From contig JAHEYP010000026.1 of NCBI GenBank assembly GCA_023251535.1, forward strand, positions 1 through 53,007: a stretch of 53,007 nt of DNA, in the 5' to 3' direction. Shown piece after piece: positions 15,565 to 23,023 of this stretch. This DNA is from Bacteroidota bacterium (GTDB taxonomy: Bacteria; Bacteroidota; Bacteroidia; AKYH767-A; OLB10). The notes under the pieces are model-generated. The model was not told where the DNA came from, did not search any database, and saw nothing but the letters and a program-made list of their open reading frames with translations. Within the stretch, counting starts at the first letter, position 1. Each line of letters begins with the position of its first letter. Made by a program: the position numbers and the translations under genes.

Positions 15565-16023
15565 TTAAACAGCAGGGAAATCGGGCAGGTCGTTTAAGAA
15601 CTCAAAAGCCTCGCCATTAAAGAACAAACAGAAATGTTCTATTCCGTTCGTCAGGGCAAAAAACGGGACATTAAGCGACAAATTATAGCGAGCGGCCTGT
15701 AAAAAAGTATCGTGATCGATATTTACGGAAGGGGCTTTACACTCGACGATCAGCCAAGGTTTGCCCTCTCGGTTATACACCACAATATCGGCACGTTGGT
15801 TTAAGTTATTGACTTTTACCTGTTTCTCTACAGCGAGCAAGCTACCAGGGTAGGACCTATAATCGGTCATATAACGCAAAAAATGCTGTCGGACCCACTC
15901 CTCGGGAGTAAGAGTTACAAATCTCTTCCGAACGGGGTCAAATATTTGCTTACTTTGTCCTTCCGTTTTAATGGCGAACTCGAACTCGGGCAAGTTTAAT
16001 AAAATCAGCTGATCATTGCTCAT
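15565..16023 (-). CDS. Stand-alone HsdR N-terminal-like PD-(D/E)XK nuclease domain protein
   Basis: The start at 16023 gives MSNDQLILLNLPEF, 152 residues; a further upstream TTG is in frame but would pass through the -7 promoter element. The fold signature is D79 in RADIVVY followed by E94 and K96 in IVECKAP, the D...ExK pattern of restriction-enzyme N-terminal domains. No helicase domain follows, unlike a full type I R subunit. It is divergent from amn-holA-mqnA. I recall this small gene beside holA in many Bacteroidota, so it is probably a housekeeping nuclease, not a restriction relic. The target is unknown. Confidence 0.82.
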   Translation of the reverse strand: MSNDQLILLNLPEFEFAIKTEGQSKQIFDPVRKRFVTLTPEEWVRQHFLRYMTDYRSYPGSLLAVEKQVKVNNLNQRADIVVYNREGKPWLIVECKAPSVNIDHDTFLQAARYNLSLNVPFFALTNGIEHFCLFFNGEAFEFLNDLPDFPAV

Positions 16024-16027
16024 GCTG

Positions 16028-16035
16028 CGAAGATA
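16028..16035 (-). promoter_or_regulatory. -7 element 4 nt before the HsdR-N-like start
   Basis: Minus-strand TATCTTCG (TAnnTTTG with one C), then CAGC, then ATG. A TTTT at 16053-16056 lies 17 bases upstream as a possible -33 element. Transcription would begin at or next to the A of the ATG, so the message would be leaderless. Confidence 0.55.
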
Positions 16036-16070
16036 CGCCAACCACTAAAATAAAAAGAAGAGGACAGGAC

Positions 16071-16841
16071 ATGAAAAACAAAAAAGAAATAGTAGACAAC
16101 TGGTTACCGAGATATACTGGACAAGAATTATCGAAATTCGGGAAATACATTTTGCTTACCAATTTTCAGCATTACGTAACACTTTTTGCGAAATGGTACA
16201 AAGTACCTGTTGTGGGAATAGACAAACCGATGCCGAATGCAACAGCAAACGGAATTACGATCATCAACTTTGGTATGGGGAGTCCGAATGCAGCGACAGT
16301 AATGGATTTATTAAGTGCCATATCGCCGAAATCGGTATTATTCCTAGGTAAATGTGGGGGATTAAAAAAGAAAAACAAGTTAGGAGATTTAATATTACCA
16401 ATAGCTGCGATTAGAGGAGACGGAACATCGAACGACTATTTGCCGAAAGAAGTCCCAGCCTTACCAGCCTTCAGTTTACAAAAAGCAGTATCGACCACCA
16501 TTAGAAACTTCAACAAAGACTACTGGACAGGAACTGTATATACTACGAATCGCAGGGTATGGGAACACGATACAGACTTCAAGAAATATCTAGTATCGAC
16601 GAGATCGATGGGAATAGATATGGAAACAGCGACGATTTTTGTTGCAGGATTCGTGAACAAAATCCCTACAGGAGCATTATTACTAGTATCAGATCAACCG
16701 ATGATACCAGAAGGCATCAAGACAGCTACGAGCGATTCGAAAGTAACGAAGAACTATGTAGAAGATCATTTAAAGATCGGTATTGCCGCATTAAATGAGT
16801 TAATCAACAACGGACTAACGGTGAAGCATCTCCGCTTTTAA
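16071..16841 (+). CDS. amn: AMP nucleosidase
   Basis: A 256-residue enzyme of the nucleoside phosphorylase fold that splits AMP into adenine and ribose 5-phosphate. The landmarks are ITIINFGMGSPNAATVMDLL (phosphate-binding region), LFLGKCGGLKK, GIDMETATIFVAGF (the ribose-contacting Met-Glu pair) and LLVSDQPMIPEG with the base-contacting Asp. It lacks the extra N-terminal domain of the E. coli enzyme, as is usual in this phylum. It lies 27 bp before holA. Its start has an AGGACAGGAC purine stretch upstream, one of the few Shine-Dalgarno-like leaders here. Confidence 0.88.
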   Translation: MKNKKEIVDNWLPRYTGQELSKFGKYILLTNFQHYVTLFAKWYKVPVVGIDKPMPNATANGITIINFGMGSPNAATVMDLLSAISPKSVLFLGKCGGLKKKNKLGDLILPIAAIRGDGTSNDYLPKEVPALPAFSLQKAVSTTIRNFNKDYWTGTVYTTNRRVWEHDTDFKKYLVSTRSMGIDMETATIFVAGFVNKIPTGALLLVSDQPMIPEGIKTATSDSKVTKNYVEDHLKIGIAALNELINNGLTVKHLRF

Positions 16842-16868
16842 CGAAAACGAATTAAAAAACGAATACCA

Positions 16869-17933
16869 GTGGCGATTAAGAGTTACGACGAACTAATAAG
16901 AGACATCAAAAACAAGATTTATCATCCTGTATATTTACTACAGGGAGATGAAGCTTTTTACATTGACAAAGTCTCTGATTTATTAGAAAGCTCCGTGTTA
17001 GACGACATGGAAAAAGAATTCAACCAGAGTGTAGTTTACGGAAGAGATTTAGAAGCGCCGGAGATGGTGAGTATTGCCAAGCGATATCCGATGATGGCAA
17101 ACTACCAAGTAGTAATTGTAAAAGAAGCGCAAGATTTCAAAGCGCTTATGGGAAGAAAATCGGACGACGACGACAATGAAAAAGAAGACGAGCCGGCAGA
17201 AAAAAATCCGTTAATCAACTACCTGAACAATCCGCTGAAATCGACCGTACTTGTATTCTGTGTGAAATATAAAACACTCGACAAGCGAGGAAAGATATAC
17301 AAAGCATTAGAAAAAAATGGAATTGTATATGAGTCGAAGAAAATTTACGAGAATAAAGTTCCCGAGTGGATTGAAAAATATTTAGCAGAAAAAAACTTCA
17401 AGATAGCGCCTGTTGCTGCAAAGCTGATGGCCGATCATTTAGGCACTGACCTATCGAAAGTAGTGAACGAATGTGACAAACTATTGATTAATCAGAAGCC
17501 GGGCACTACGATAGACGTATCGATAATAGAAACGAATATTGGAATCAGCAAAGACTTCAATATTTTCGAATTGAATTCAGCGTTAGGAAGAAGAGATGTA
17601 ATTAAAGCAACGAGAATAGTAAACTACTTCAGAGCTAATCCGAAGAGCAACCCCTTTGTGTTATCGATCTTCAACTTCTATAGTTATTTCTCGAAGATAT
17701 TAATGTATCATGCATTAATTGACAAATCGAAAAACAACGTAGCTGTAGCATTAAAAGTTAATCCGTTTTTTGTTGAAGAATACATAAATGCAGCGAAGAA
17801 CTATCCTTTTGCAAAGACGGAACAGATCATCAGCACCTTAAGAGAATACGATTTAAAATCGAAAGGAGTAAACAACAACGGAACGCCGGAAGGAGATTTG
17901 TTAAGAGAATTAGTGTACAAGATTCTGCATTAA
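16869..17933 (+). CDS. holA: DNA polymerase III subunit delta
   Basis: A 354-residue clamp-loader subunit that opens the beta clamp. It begins with a GTG codon and MAIKSYDELIRDIKN, then HPVYLLQGDEAFYIDKV, the nucleotide-fold start of the delta subunit. The middle (IEKYLAEKNFKIAPVAAKLMADHLGTDLSKVVNECDKL, landmarks GTDLSKVVNE) and the helical C-terminal collar domain follow the family. An odd acidic insert rich in Asp and Glu sits near residues 98-115. The gene lies 27 bp after amn and 2 bp before mqnA. The GTG is chosen because the family start aligns there and no nearby ATG does. Confidence 0.9.
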   Translation: MAIKSYDELIRDIKNKIYHPVYLLQGDEAFYIDKVSDLLESSVLDDMEKEFNQSVVYGRDLEAPEMVSIAKRYPMMANYQVVIVKEAQDFKALMGRKSDDDDNEKEDEPAEKNPLINYLNNPLKSTVLVFCVKYKTLDKRGKIYKALEKNGIVYESKKIYENKVPEWIEKYLAEKNFKIAPVAAKLMADHLGTDLSKVVNECDKLLINQKPGTTIDVSIIETNIGISKDFNIFELNSALGRRDVIKATRIVNYFRANPKSNPFVLSIFNFYSYFSKILMYHALIDKSKNNVAVALKVNPFFVEEYINAAKNYPFAKTEQIISTLREYDLKSKGVNNNGTPEGDLLRELVYKILH

Positions 17934-17935
17934 AA

Positions 17936-18706
17936 ATGGAGAAGAACAAACTTAAAATTTCGGTAGTATCCTATTTAAACTCGTTACCATTTGTTGCGGG
18001 ATTAGAACAAGAAACTATAAAGCAACAATTTAAAATCAGCAAAGACATTCCATCGATATGTGCTGAAAAAGTAATTAATGGAAATGCTGATATTGGATTG
18101 ATGCCAATAGCGATGTTACCAAAAGTAAAAGGCGGAAATGTAATAACCGACTATTGCATTTCGGCGGATGGAGAAGTAGGATCAGTGCTATTGGTTTCGA
18201 ACGAACCGATAGAAGAAATAGAAGTTATTACCAAAGACAATGAATCGCGAACATCAGTTACGTTAGCGCGAATACTAATTGAGAATCATTGGAAGAAAGA
18301 AGTAAAATGGAAAGAAGAAAGTGATCACTTTTTAAATCTTCAAAAAAACGAAGGCTTAGTAATCATTGGCGACAGAGCACTAAAATACAGTTCACAATTC
18401 AAGTACATTTACGACTTAGCTGGAGAATGGAAAAAGTACACAGGACTACCATTTGTATTTGCCTGTTGGATAGCGAACAAACCGATTAACGAAACAGAAA
18501 TTCAAACCTTGAATGCCTGTTTTGCTGAAGGGCTAAAGAAGCGCCCTGAAATTGCAGAAAGAAGTGAAACTGGACATCCGAGCATAACAACATTGAGCTA
18601 TTTGAATGACTACATCAAATACGACCTCAACGAAGAAGCGAGAAAGGGAATGAAACTTTTTTTAGAGATGATGAATCAAATAGAATCATCATTCATCTCG
18701 CGATGA
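17936..18706 (+). CDS. mqnA: Chorismate dehydratase MqnA (futalosine pathway)
   Basis: A 256-residue protein with the periplasmic-binding-like fold used by MqnA/MqnD enzymes. The start KISVVSYLNSLPF and the segments NADIGLMPIAMLPK and LVIIGDRALKY are typical of MqnA, which converts chorismate to 3-enolpyruvyl-benzoate, the first step of the alternative menaquinone route. It starts two bases after holA, so it is almost certainly co-transcribed. Its last ten codons overlap, tail to tail, the gene on the other strand. MqnD is the alternative but the N-terminal motif favours MqnA. Confidence 0.88.
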   Translation: MEKNKLKISVVSYLNSLPFVAGLEQETIKQQFKISKDIPSICAEKVINGNADIGLMPIAMLPKVKGGNVITDYCISADGEVGSVLLVSNEPIEEIEVITKDNESRTSVTLARILIENHWKKEVKWKEESDHFLNLQKNEGLVIIGDRALKYSSQFKYIYDLAGEWKKYTGLPFVFACWIANKPINETEIQTLNACFAEGLKKRPEIAERSETGHPSITTLSYLNDYIKYDLNEEARKGMKLFLEMMNQIESSFISR

Positions 18707-18999
18707 AGGCGATCGGTAGCTGAAGTCAGCTTATTAATCAAGCGTTGTTGTTCTTTCGACAAAGCATTCAACGTAAGTTGAGAAGAAGCATTTGTAGAAC
18801 GAAGGCGAGAAATAATTTTCTCTTGTGCTGATTCAGTATTATTATTTCTTTCAGGGAGTAAACGCACAAAAAGCTCATTCATATAACGAAGACGTTCAGA
18901 AGGCTCTAATTCATTCAATAATGTTTTAATTGAACGAACATGATTTTCTAGTTCTGTGTAAACAGGAGCAGCAGCGTTTGATTTTGAAACAATTTTCAT
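18676..18999 (-). CDS. Small helical protein of unknown function
   Basis: A 107-residue, highly charged, probably all-helical protein with the text ELENHVRSIKTLLNELEPSER and RLINKLTSATDRLHREMND, with no Cys, no signal peptide and no membrane segment. Its 3' end overlaps the convergent mqnA gene by 31 bp and it lies 46 bp after the histidine kinase in the same direction, so it may share that transcript. I do not recognise a family. The overlap and lack of a clear promoter make it less certain than its neighbours. Confidence 0.6.
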   Translation of the reverse strand: MKIVSKSNAAAPVYTELENHVRSIKTLLNELEPSERLRYMNELFVRLLPERNNNTESAQEKIISRLRSTNASSQLTLNALSKEQQRLINKLTSATDRLHREMNDDSI

Positions 19000-19045
19000 G
19001 GCATGGTGGTTTTAACACTTCTTACGCAAGAAAATATATTTAGTT

Positions 19046-20794
19046 TCAAGCTAGTTCATATTCGTAGTCGAGGACAACCTCATCGGGGTTACGTCGAACT
19101 TTAGGCCAAGTAAAGCAGAAAGTGGCTCCACAACCTTTTTCTGATTCAACCCAAATTCGTCCACCCTCTTCTTCAATAATTTTCTTCACGATAGCGAGTC
19201 CGACACCGCGAGCCTCCACTTCATCACGCGCATTGAGCGTTTGGAAGATGACAAAAATTTTCTCGTGGTATTTACTCTCTATTCCAGGACCATTATCCTT
19301 CACATAGAACTTGTATTCAGCACCCATATCCTCACAACCGATATCCACCTGAATATCCTCCTTATCATTATACTTAACAGCATTATGAATTAAGTTCATA
19401 AAAATTTGTTGGAGTTTTACTTTTTCTGTTTGCATTTCAGGCATCTGATCACGCACATGTATAACGGCATTCTCAGGAACACCAATCAAGTCGATACTTT
19501 CACGAAGGAGATCATCGGACATAAACTTCTGCATTTCGCCTTCATTCTTAGCGGCCTTTGTATAATCGAGGATACCATTGATAAGACCCTCCATGCGTAC
19601 TACTCTACCTTTAATAATATTAAAGTGACCGCGGATATCATCCGGCAATCGATCAGCCATATCCTCTTCGATCCAACCGGTAAGATTACCGATAGCTCTA
19701 AGTGGAGCTTTCAGATCATGAGAAACCACATAAGCGAACTTATCGAGTTCTTTATTCGTTTTCTCGAGGTTGATATTATACTGTTGCATACGCTCCTCAG
19801 CAATCTTACGAGGAGTGATATCACTCTCGATAAAGATGAACTGCTGGGAATTATTTTCATCGGAAGTAATTGGCGTCATGGTAATTTGCGACCAGAACGT
19901 CTTTCCATTTTTCTTGTATTTAAGGAGTTCGCACGAAAAAGGCTGATTATTTTTCATTGCCTCGTTTAGATCAGCCAAGACGTTCGGGTTAGTACCTTTT
20001 CCTTTAAGTAATTCGAAAGGATTAGCGCCAACGGTATTTTCGGCGGAGTATCCAGTTAATCGAACAAAACCATCATTGACCCATTCGGCGATGCCCATAT
20101 TATCGGTGATAGTGATGGCATTATCGGCTTTACTTGCCACGATCGACAACTTTTTAAGCTCAATGTTTTTCTCTCTCAACTCATTTCGCTGCTCCGTAAT
20201 ACGCTGAATAACAACGTTTTTCCCCGACTCCAAATAACTAATTTGGGCACCGAGGATGATAGAAGCGGTGATACTAGTTATAAGGTAATCGAAATTGATT
20301 TGATGACCAGTTTGACCGATCAGCTCATACGAAGTGAGGTTTGTATTCTCAGAAATGTAATAAAAGTAAGCTGCATTTAGGATTACCAAAAGGAACATCG
20401 TTTTGCCGATTTTATTCCCTAACAGCATGAAAATCATTAAGATAATTGGAGCGAAGTAAAATGCTGCAGAAGCTTTAATTCCTCCAGTACCATACATATT
20501 CACATGAATAATTAGGTTTGCTGATAATCCCAAGATGACATAAGCCATTTTAGAATTCTTATGACGTGGGAGCCAAAGCATATTGGCAATAAAAGTCATT
20601 CCGATTAAGATAGTCATTAAGACAACCGGATGAGAAAGGGAATAAACAGCCAGATTTTGGATTACAAAAATGAAGCAAGCAAAAGCCCCTACCATCGAAG
20701 TTGTCCTGAACAACTTATGACGCTGCTTACTGATGAGGTCATCATCAGGAATCAAGGCGTAATACGAATCTTCGAGGAGGAAATCTTTCAGCAT
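19046..20794 (-). CDS. Membrane PAS-domain sensor histidine kinase
   Basis: A 582-residue kinase. The first 190 residues hold about six membrane helices. A linker coiled coil leads to a PAS domain (about 212-330, with GIAEWVNDGFVRLTGYS and the PAC-like FIFIESDITPRK). The dimerisation and phosphoacceptor domain has His359 in YVVSHDLKAPLRAI. The ATPase domain shows LIHNAVKYND, VKDNGPGI and GVGLAIVKKI. It would sense a membrane or redox/ligand cue and phosphorylate a partner. The partner is likely the single-domain response regulator transcribed divergently 117 bp away. The signal is unknown. Confidence 0.93.
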   Translation of the reverse strand: MLKDFLLEDSYYALIPDDDLISKQRHKLFRTTSMVGAFACFIFVIQNLAVYSLSHPVVLMTILIGMTFIANMLWLPRHKNSKMAYVILGLSANLIIHVNMYGTGGIKASAAFYFAPIILMIFMLLGNKIGKTMFLLVILNAAYFYYISENTNLTSYELIGQTGHQINFDYLITSITASIILGAQISYLESGKNVVIQRITEQRNELREKNIELKKLSIVASKADNAITITDNMGIAEWVNDGFVRLTGYSAENTVGANPFELLKGKGTNPNVLADLNEAMKNNQPFSCELLKYKKNGKTFWSQITMTPITSDENNSQQFIFIESDITPRKIAEERMQQYNINLEKTNKELDKFAYVVSHDLKAPLRAIGNLTGWIEEDMADRLPDDIRGHFNIIKGRVVRMEGLINGILDYTKAAKNEGEMQKFMSDDLLRESIDLIGVPENAVIHVRDQMPEMQTEKVKLQQIFMNLIHNAVKYNDKEDIQVDIGCEDMGAEYKFYVKDNGPGIESKYHEKIFVIFQTLNARDEVEARGVGLAIVKKIIEEEGGRIWVESEKGCGATFCFTWPKVRRNPDEVVLDYEYELA

Positions 20795-20882
20795 GAGCTT
20801 GGGATCTTATTGAAACAATTGGACTTGCTTAAGATGAATCACAATAATTTTTAATTTTATTACGGGAAGTCATTAAAAAAGT

Positions 20883-20890
20883 TACATTTG
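20883..20890 (+). promoter_or_regulatory. -7 element of the response regulator gene
   Basis: TACATTTG matches TAnnTTTG exactly, 21 bases before the ATG at 20912. The upstream region is T-rich (TTTT at 20855-20858) but at a long spacing, so no clear -33 element is assigned. Confidence 0.55.
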
Positions 20891-20911
20891 GTGGAAATTA
20901 AGGTATAAGCC

Positions 20912-21346
20912 ATGGGAGACAAAAAAATTATCCTCCTGCATATTGAAGACGATAGCGTTGACAAGATGGTAGTTGAAAGGGTGCTAAAAAAAATGGACAT
21001 TGTTTCCAATGTTCATCACGCATCTAATGGAGAAGAAGCCCTCAATAAATTAAAGGGCACTAATGGGGAGGAAAAAATTTCTCCTTTACCGCATGTTATT
21101 TTACTTGACATTAATATGCCAAAAATGAATGGATTAGAGTTCCTAAAGGAACTAAGAAATGATCCTGAATTAAAGCATATTTCGGTCTATATGGTTACAA
21201 CTTCGAGCGACGACAGTGACGTTGCGGGGGCTTACGAATACAATGTTGCAGGATATATTTTAAAGCCTGTTGATATTGCTCATTTCGAAGGTACATTTAA
21301 GTTGATTACCGACTTCTGGAGACTCTGCGAGTTTCCTAAAATCTAA
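20912..21346 (+). CDS. Single-domain response regulator (CheY/Rcp1-like)
   Basis: A 144-residue receiver domain with no output domain. The acidic cluster is E12-D13-D14, the phosphoacceptor D66 in LLDINMPKMNG, the switch Thr96/97 in VTTSS and Lys118 in LKPVD. Such regulators act by protein contact, often with a histidine kinase of the phytochrome or PAS type. The kinase gene at 19046-20794 reads in the opposite direction from a shared upstream region, so the two probably form one pathway. What the phosphorylated regulator controls is unknown. Confidence 0.92.
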   Translation: MGDKKIILLHIEDDSVDKMVVERVLKKMDIVSNVHHASNGEEALNKLKGTNGEEKISPLPHVILLDINMPKMNGLEFLKELRNDPELKHISVYMVTTSSDDSDVAGAYEYNVAGYILKPVDIAHFEGTFKLITDFWRLCEFPKI

Positions 21347-21357
21347 TTATTAATTAA

Positions 21358-21379
21358 GCAGTTCTTGGGGAAGAACTGC
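21358..21379 (+). terminator. Hairpin after the response regulator gene
   Basis: GCAGTTCTT pairs perfectly with AAGAACTGC over a GGGG loop, 11 bases past the stop codon. The downstream T-run is short and interrupted (ATCTTTT), so its termination strength is uncertain. Confidence 0.55.
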
Positions 21380-21459
21380 CGATACATCTTTTACGCTTAT
21401 TGAAATACGTATGTCCTGACAAAATCAGGCAGGAAGGATTTTGCGTTAAATAAAAATAA

Positions 21460-21491
21460 AAAAGGGACTCTCAGAAATGAAAGTCCCTTTT
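21460..21491 (-). terminator. Terminator of the alpha-oxoamine synthase-like gene
   Basis: AAAAGGGACT pairs with AGTCCCTTTT over a 12-base loop. On the minus strand the stem runs into a long T-rich tract. On the plus strand it could also catch read-through from the response regulator. Confidence 0.8.
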
Positions 21492-21507
21492 AAAATTTAT
21501 AGTCCTG

Positions 21508-22779
21508 TTATAGCTTAAAGTACCTGTTAATTTCCTTCATACTAGAACCGCATTCAACCAATACTTCTGGCAGATGGCGTGCGATAGCAGTGAGCAAATT
21601 ATGGATATCTTCAATTGTATGATGACGAGTTAATGCAATTCTAATTCCCGTATTATTATACGACACGCTAGGATAAACGCAAAGGCTGGTATAGATTCCG
21701 TCGTTCATTAAACGCGTAACCATATTATATCCTACTTGAGGTTTTCCTAATGCCACGAAACGCACAGGAGTATCGGTATCTGAATGTAAAGGAACGCCCA
21801 ATGTCTTTGCTGTTTCATTGAAGTAAAGAATTCTCTCCATCAACTGAGCCTGATATAAAGTGATATCATTCGACAAATGCAACTTTGCAGAAGCTCTGAT
21901 TGCACCTAATATTGGCGGCGACAATTGAGTTGAGAAAATAAACGTTCTGCCGTAATCGTGGACTCTATGGAAAGAACTTTTTTCAGGGAAAGCTAAAACT
22001 CCACCAGAAGCTCCGAAGCCTTTTGCCAACGAAGTAGTGAAATACATTTTAGGGTGATAAGACAATTTAGAATAAACATATCCTGCTCCATTCTCACCAG
22101 CCCAGCTCATACCGTGAGCGTCATCGATATACAAATAGAACTGCTCATTATTATCGAGAAGGTCTTTTAGCTTATCAAGAGGTGCTGCATCACCGAACAT
22201 AGAGTAAACTCCGTCGGCCATATACCAGATCTTCTCATACTTCTTACTCAAATCCACGATACGCTCTTCTAAAAGATCCATACGATTGTGGCGAACGCGT
22301 TCGATATGAATTCCTCTTTCCACCAAAAGTGAAACTGCTTCTTGAACTGTTGCGTGAACGCTGATATCCATGATAACAGCATCGTTATCGCCCACTAAAA
22401 TGGGGATATTTGAAATATGTCCGAGGGAGGTAGTTTGAGAAAGAGCTACCGGCATTTTAAAAATTTGCGCCAACAACTCCTCCACTTCTTTGTACAATGT
22501 AATAGATAAGTATGAACGTGATGAAGCAAATTGGGTACCAAAACGAGTGGTAGCATCAATTGTCCCTGCGATTAAACGAGGATCTAATTCGAGCCCCAAG
22601 TAACTACATGAAGTGAAATTAACTAATCGTTTGCCATTAACTTTTACTGTTCTTCCATCTACTTGCTCATCTTCGGTATCTTGTAAAATAATACCGAGCG
22701 ATTTTCCGGTATGCGCGATCTCATCCAATAACTCCAGCATTTGCTGATGTTTGGTTTTTAATTCATTATTGGTATTCAT
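21508..22779 (-). CDS. PLP-dependent alpha-oxoamine synthase-family enzyme
   Basis: A 423-residue fold-type I PLP enzyme resembling 8-amino-7-oxononanoate synthase, KBL and serine palmitoyltransferase, which join an amino acid to an acyl-CoA with loss of CO2. Visible residues: LVNFTSCSYLGL at the N-terminus, the ring-stacking His in DISVHATVQEA, the DDAHG pair that holds the pyridine nitrogen, and Lys253 in TTSLAKGFGASGG as the Schiff-base lysine. The CSYLGL and FASSRSYLSI texts differ from the usual biotin and sphingolipid enzymes. It stands alone with its own terminator, so the product cannot be named. Confidence 0.82.
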   Translation of the reverse strand: MNTNNELKTKHQQMLELLDEIAHTGKSLGIILQDTEDEQVDGRTVKVNGKRLVNFTSCSYLGLELDPRLIAGTIDATTRFGTQFASSRSYLSITLYKEVEELLAQIFKMPVALSQTTSLGHISNIPILVGDNDAVIMDISVHATVQEAVSLLVERGIHIERVRHNRMDLLEERIVDLSKKYEKIWYMADGVYSMFGDAAPLDKLKDLLDNNEQFYLYIDDAHGMSWAGENGAGYVYSKLSYHPKMYFTTSLAKGFGASGGVLAFPEKSSFHRVHDYGRTFIFSTQLSPPILGAIRASAKLHLSNDITLYQAQLMERILYFNETAKTLGVPLHSDTDTPVRFVALGKPQVGYNMVTRLMNDGIYTSLCVYPSVSYNNTGIRIALTRHHTIEDIHNLLTAIARHLPEVLVECGSSMKEINRYFKL

Positions 22780-22960
22780 AGGTTAGATATTTTATTGCCG
22801 AAATTCGATCGCGAAGTCACTAGAAAAGCAAGAGAACATTGTCACAATCCATACGCAAAGTAACATCTTAGTTTGAATTATGCAACTATTTAAAAAAACT
22901 CTTATTAACCACCGGAAAAACAATTCTGAAAAAATACTGATACCCTCTATAAAAAACAAA

Positions 22961-22990
22961 AACACACGGACTAAATTCGGTCCATGTGTT
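22961..22990 (-). terminator. Terminator of the BNR-N-terminal-domain gene
   Basis: Minus-strand stem formed by ACACATGGAC and GTCCGTGTGT with one mismatch, followed by T-rich sequence. It lies about 35 bases past the stop codon at 23024. The rest of 22780-23023 is spacer; no clear promoter for the gene below it was seen. Confidence 0.7.
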
Positions 22991-23023
22991 AATAACTGTG
23001 AAGGATTACCTAAGAAAAAAAAA

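Noticed and set aside
16869..16871. holA starting at a downstream ATG
   Set aside because: The GTG gives the family's MAIKSYDEL-type start just before the HPVYLLQGDE motif; later ATGs would cut into the nucleotide fold.
21508..22779. Serine palmitoyltransferase or 8-amino-7-oxononanoate synthase as a firm name
   Set aside because: The catalytic core fits the whole family, but loop residues differ from both and no partner genes are near.
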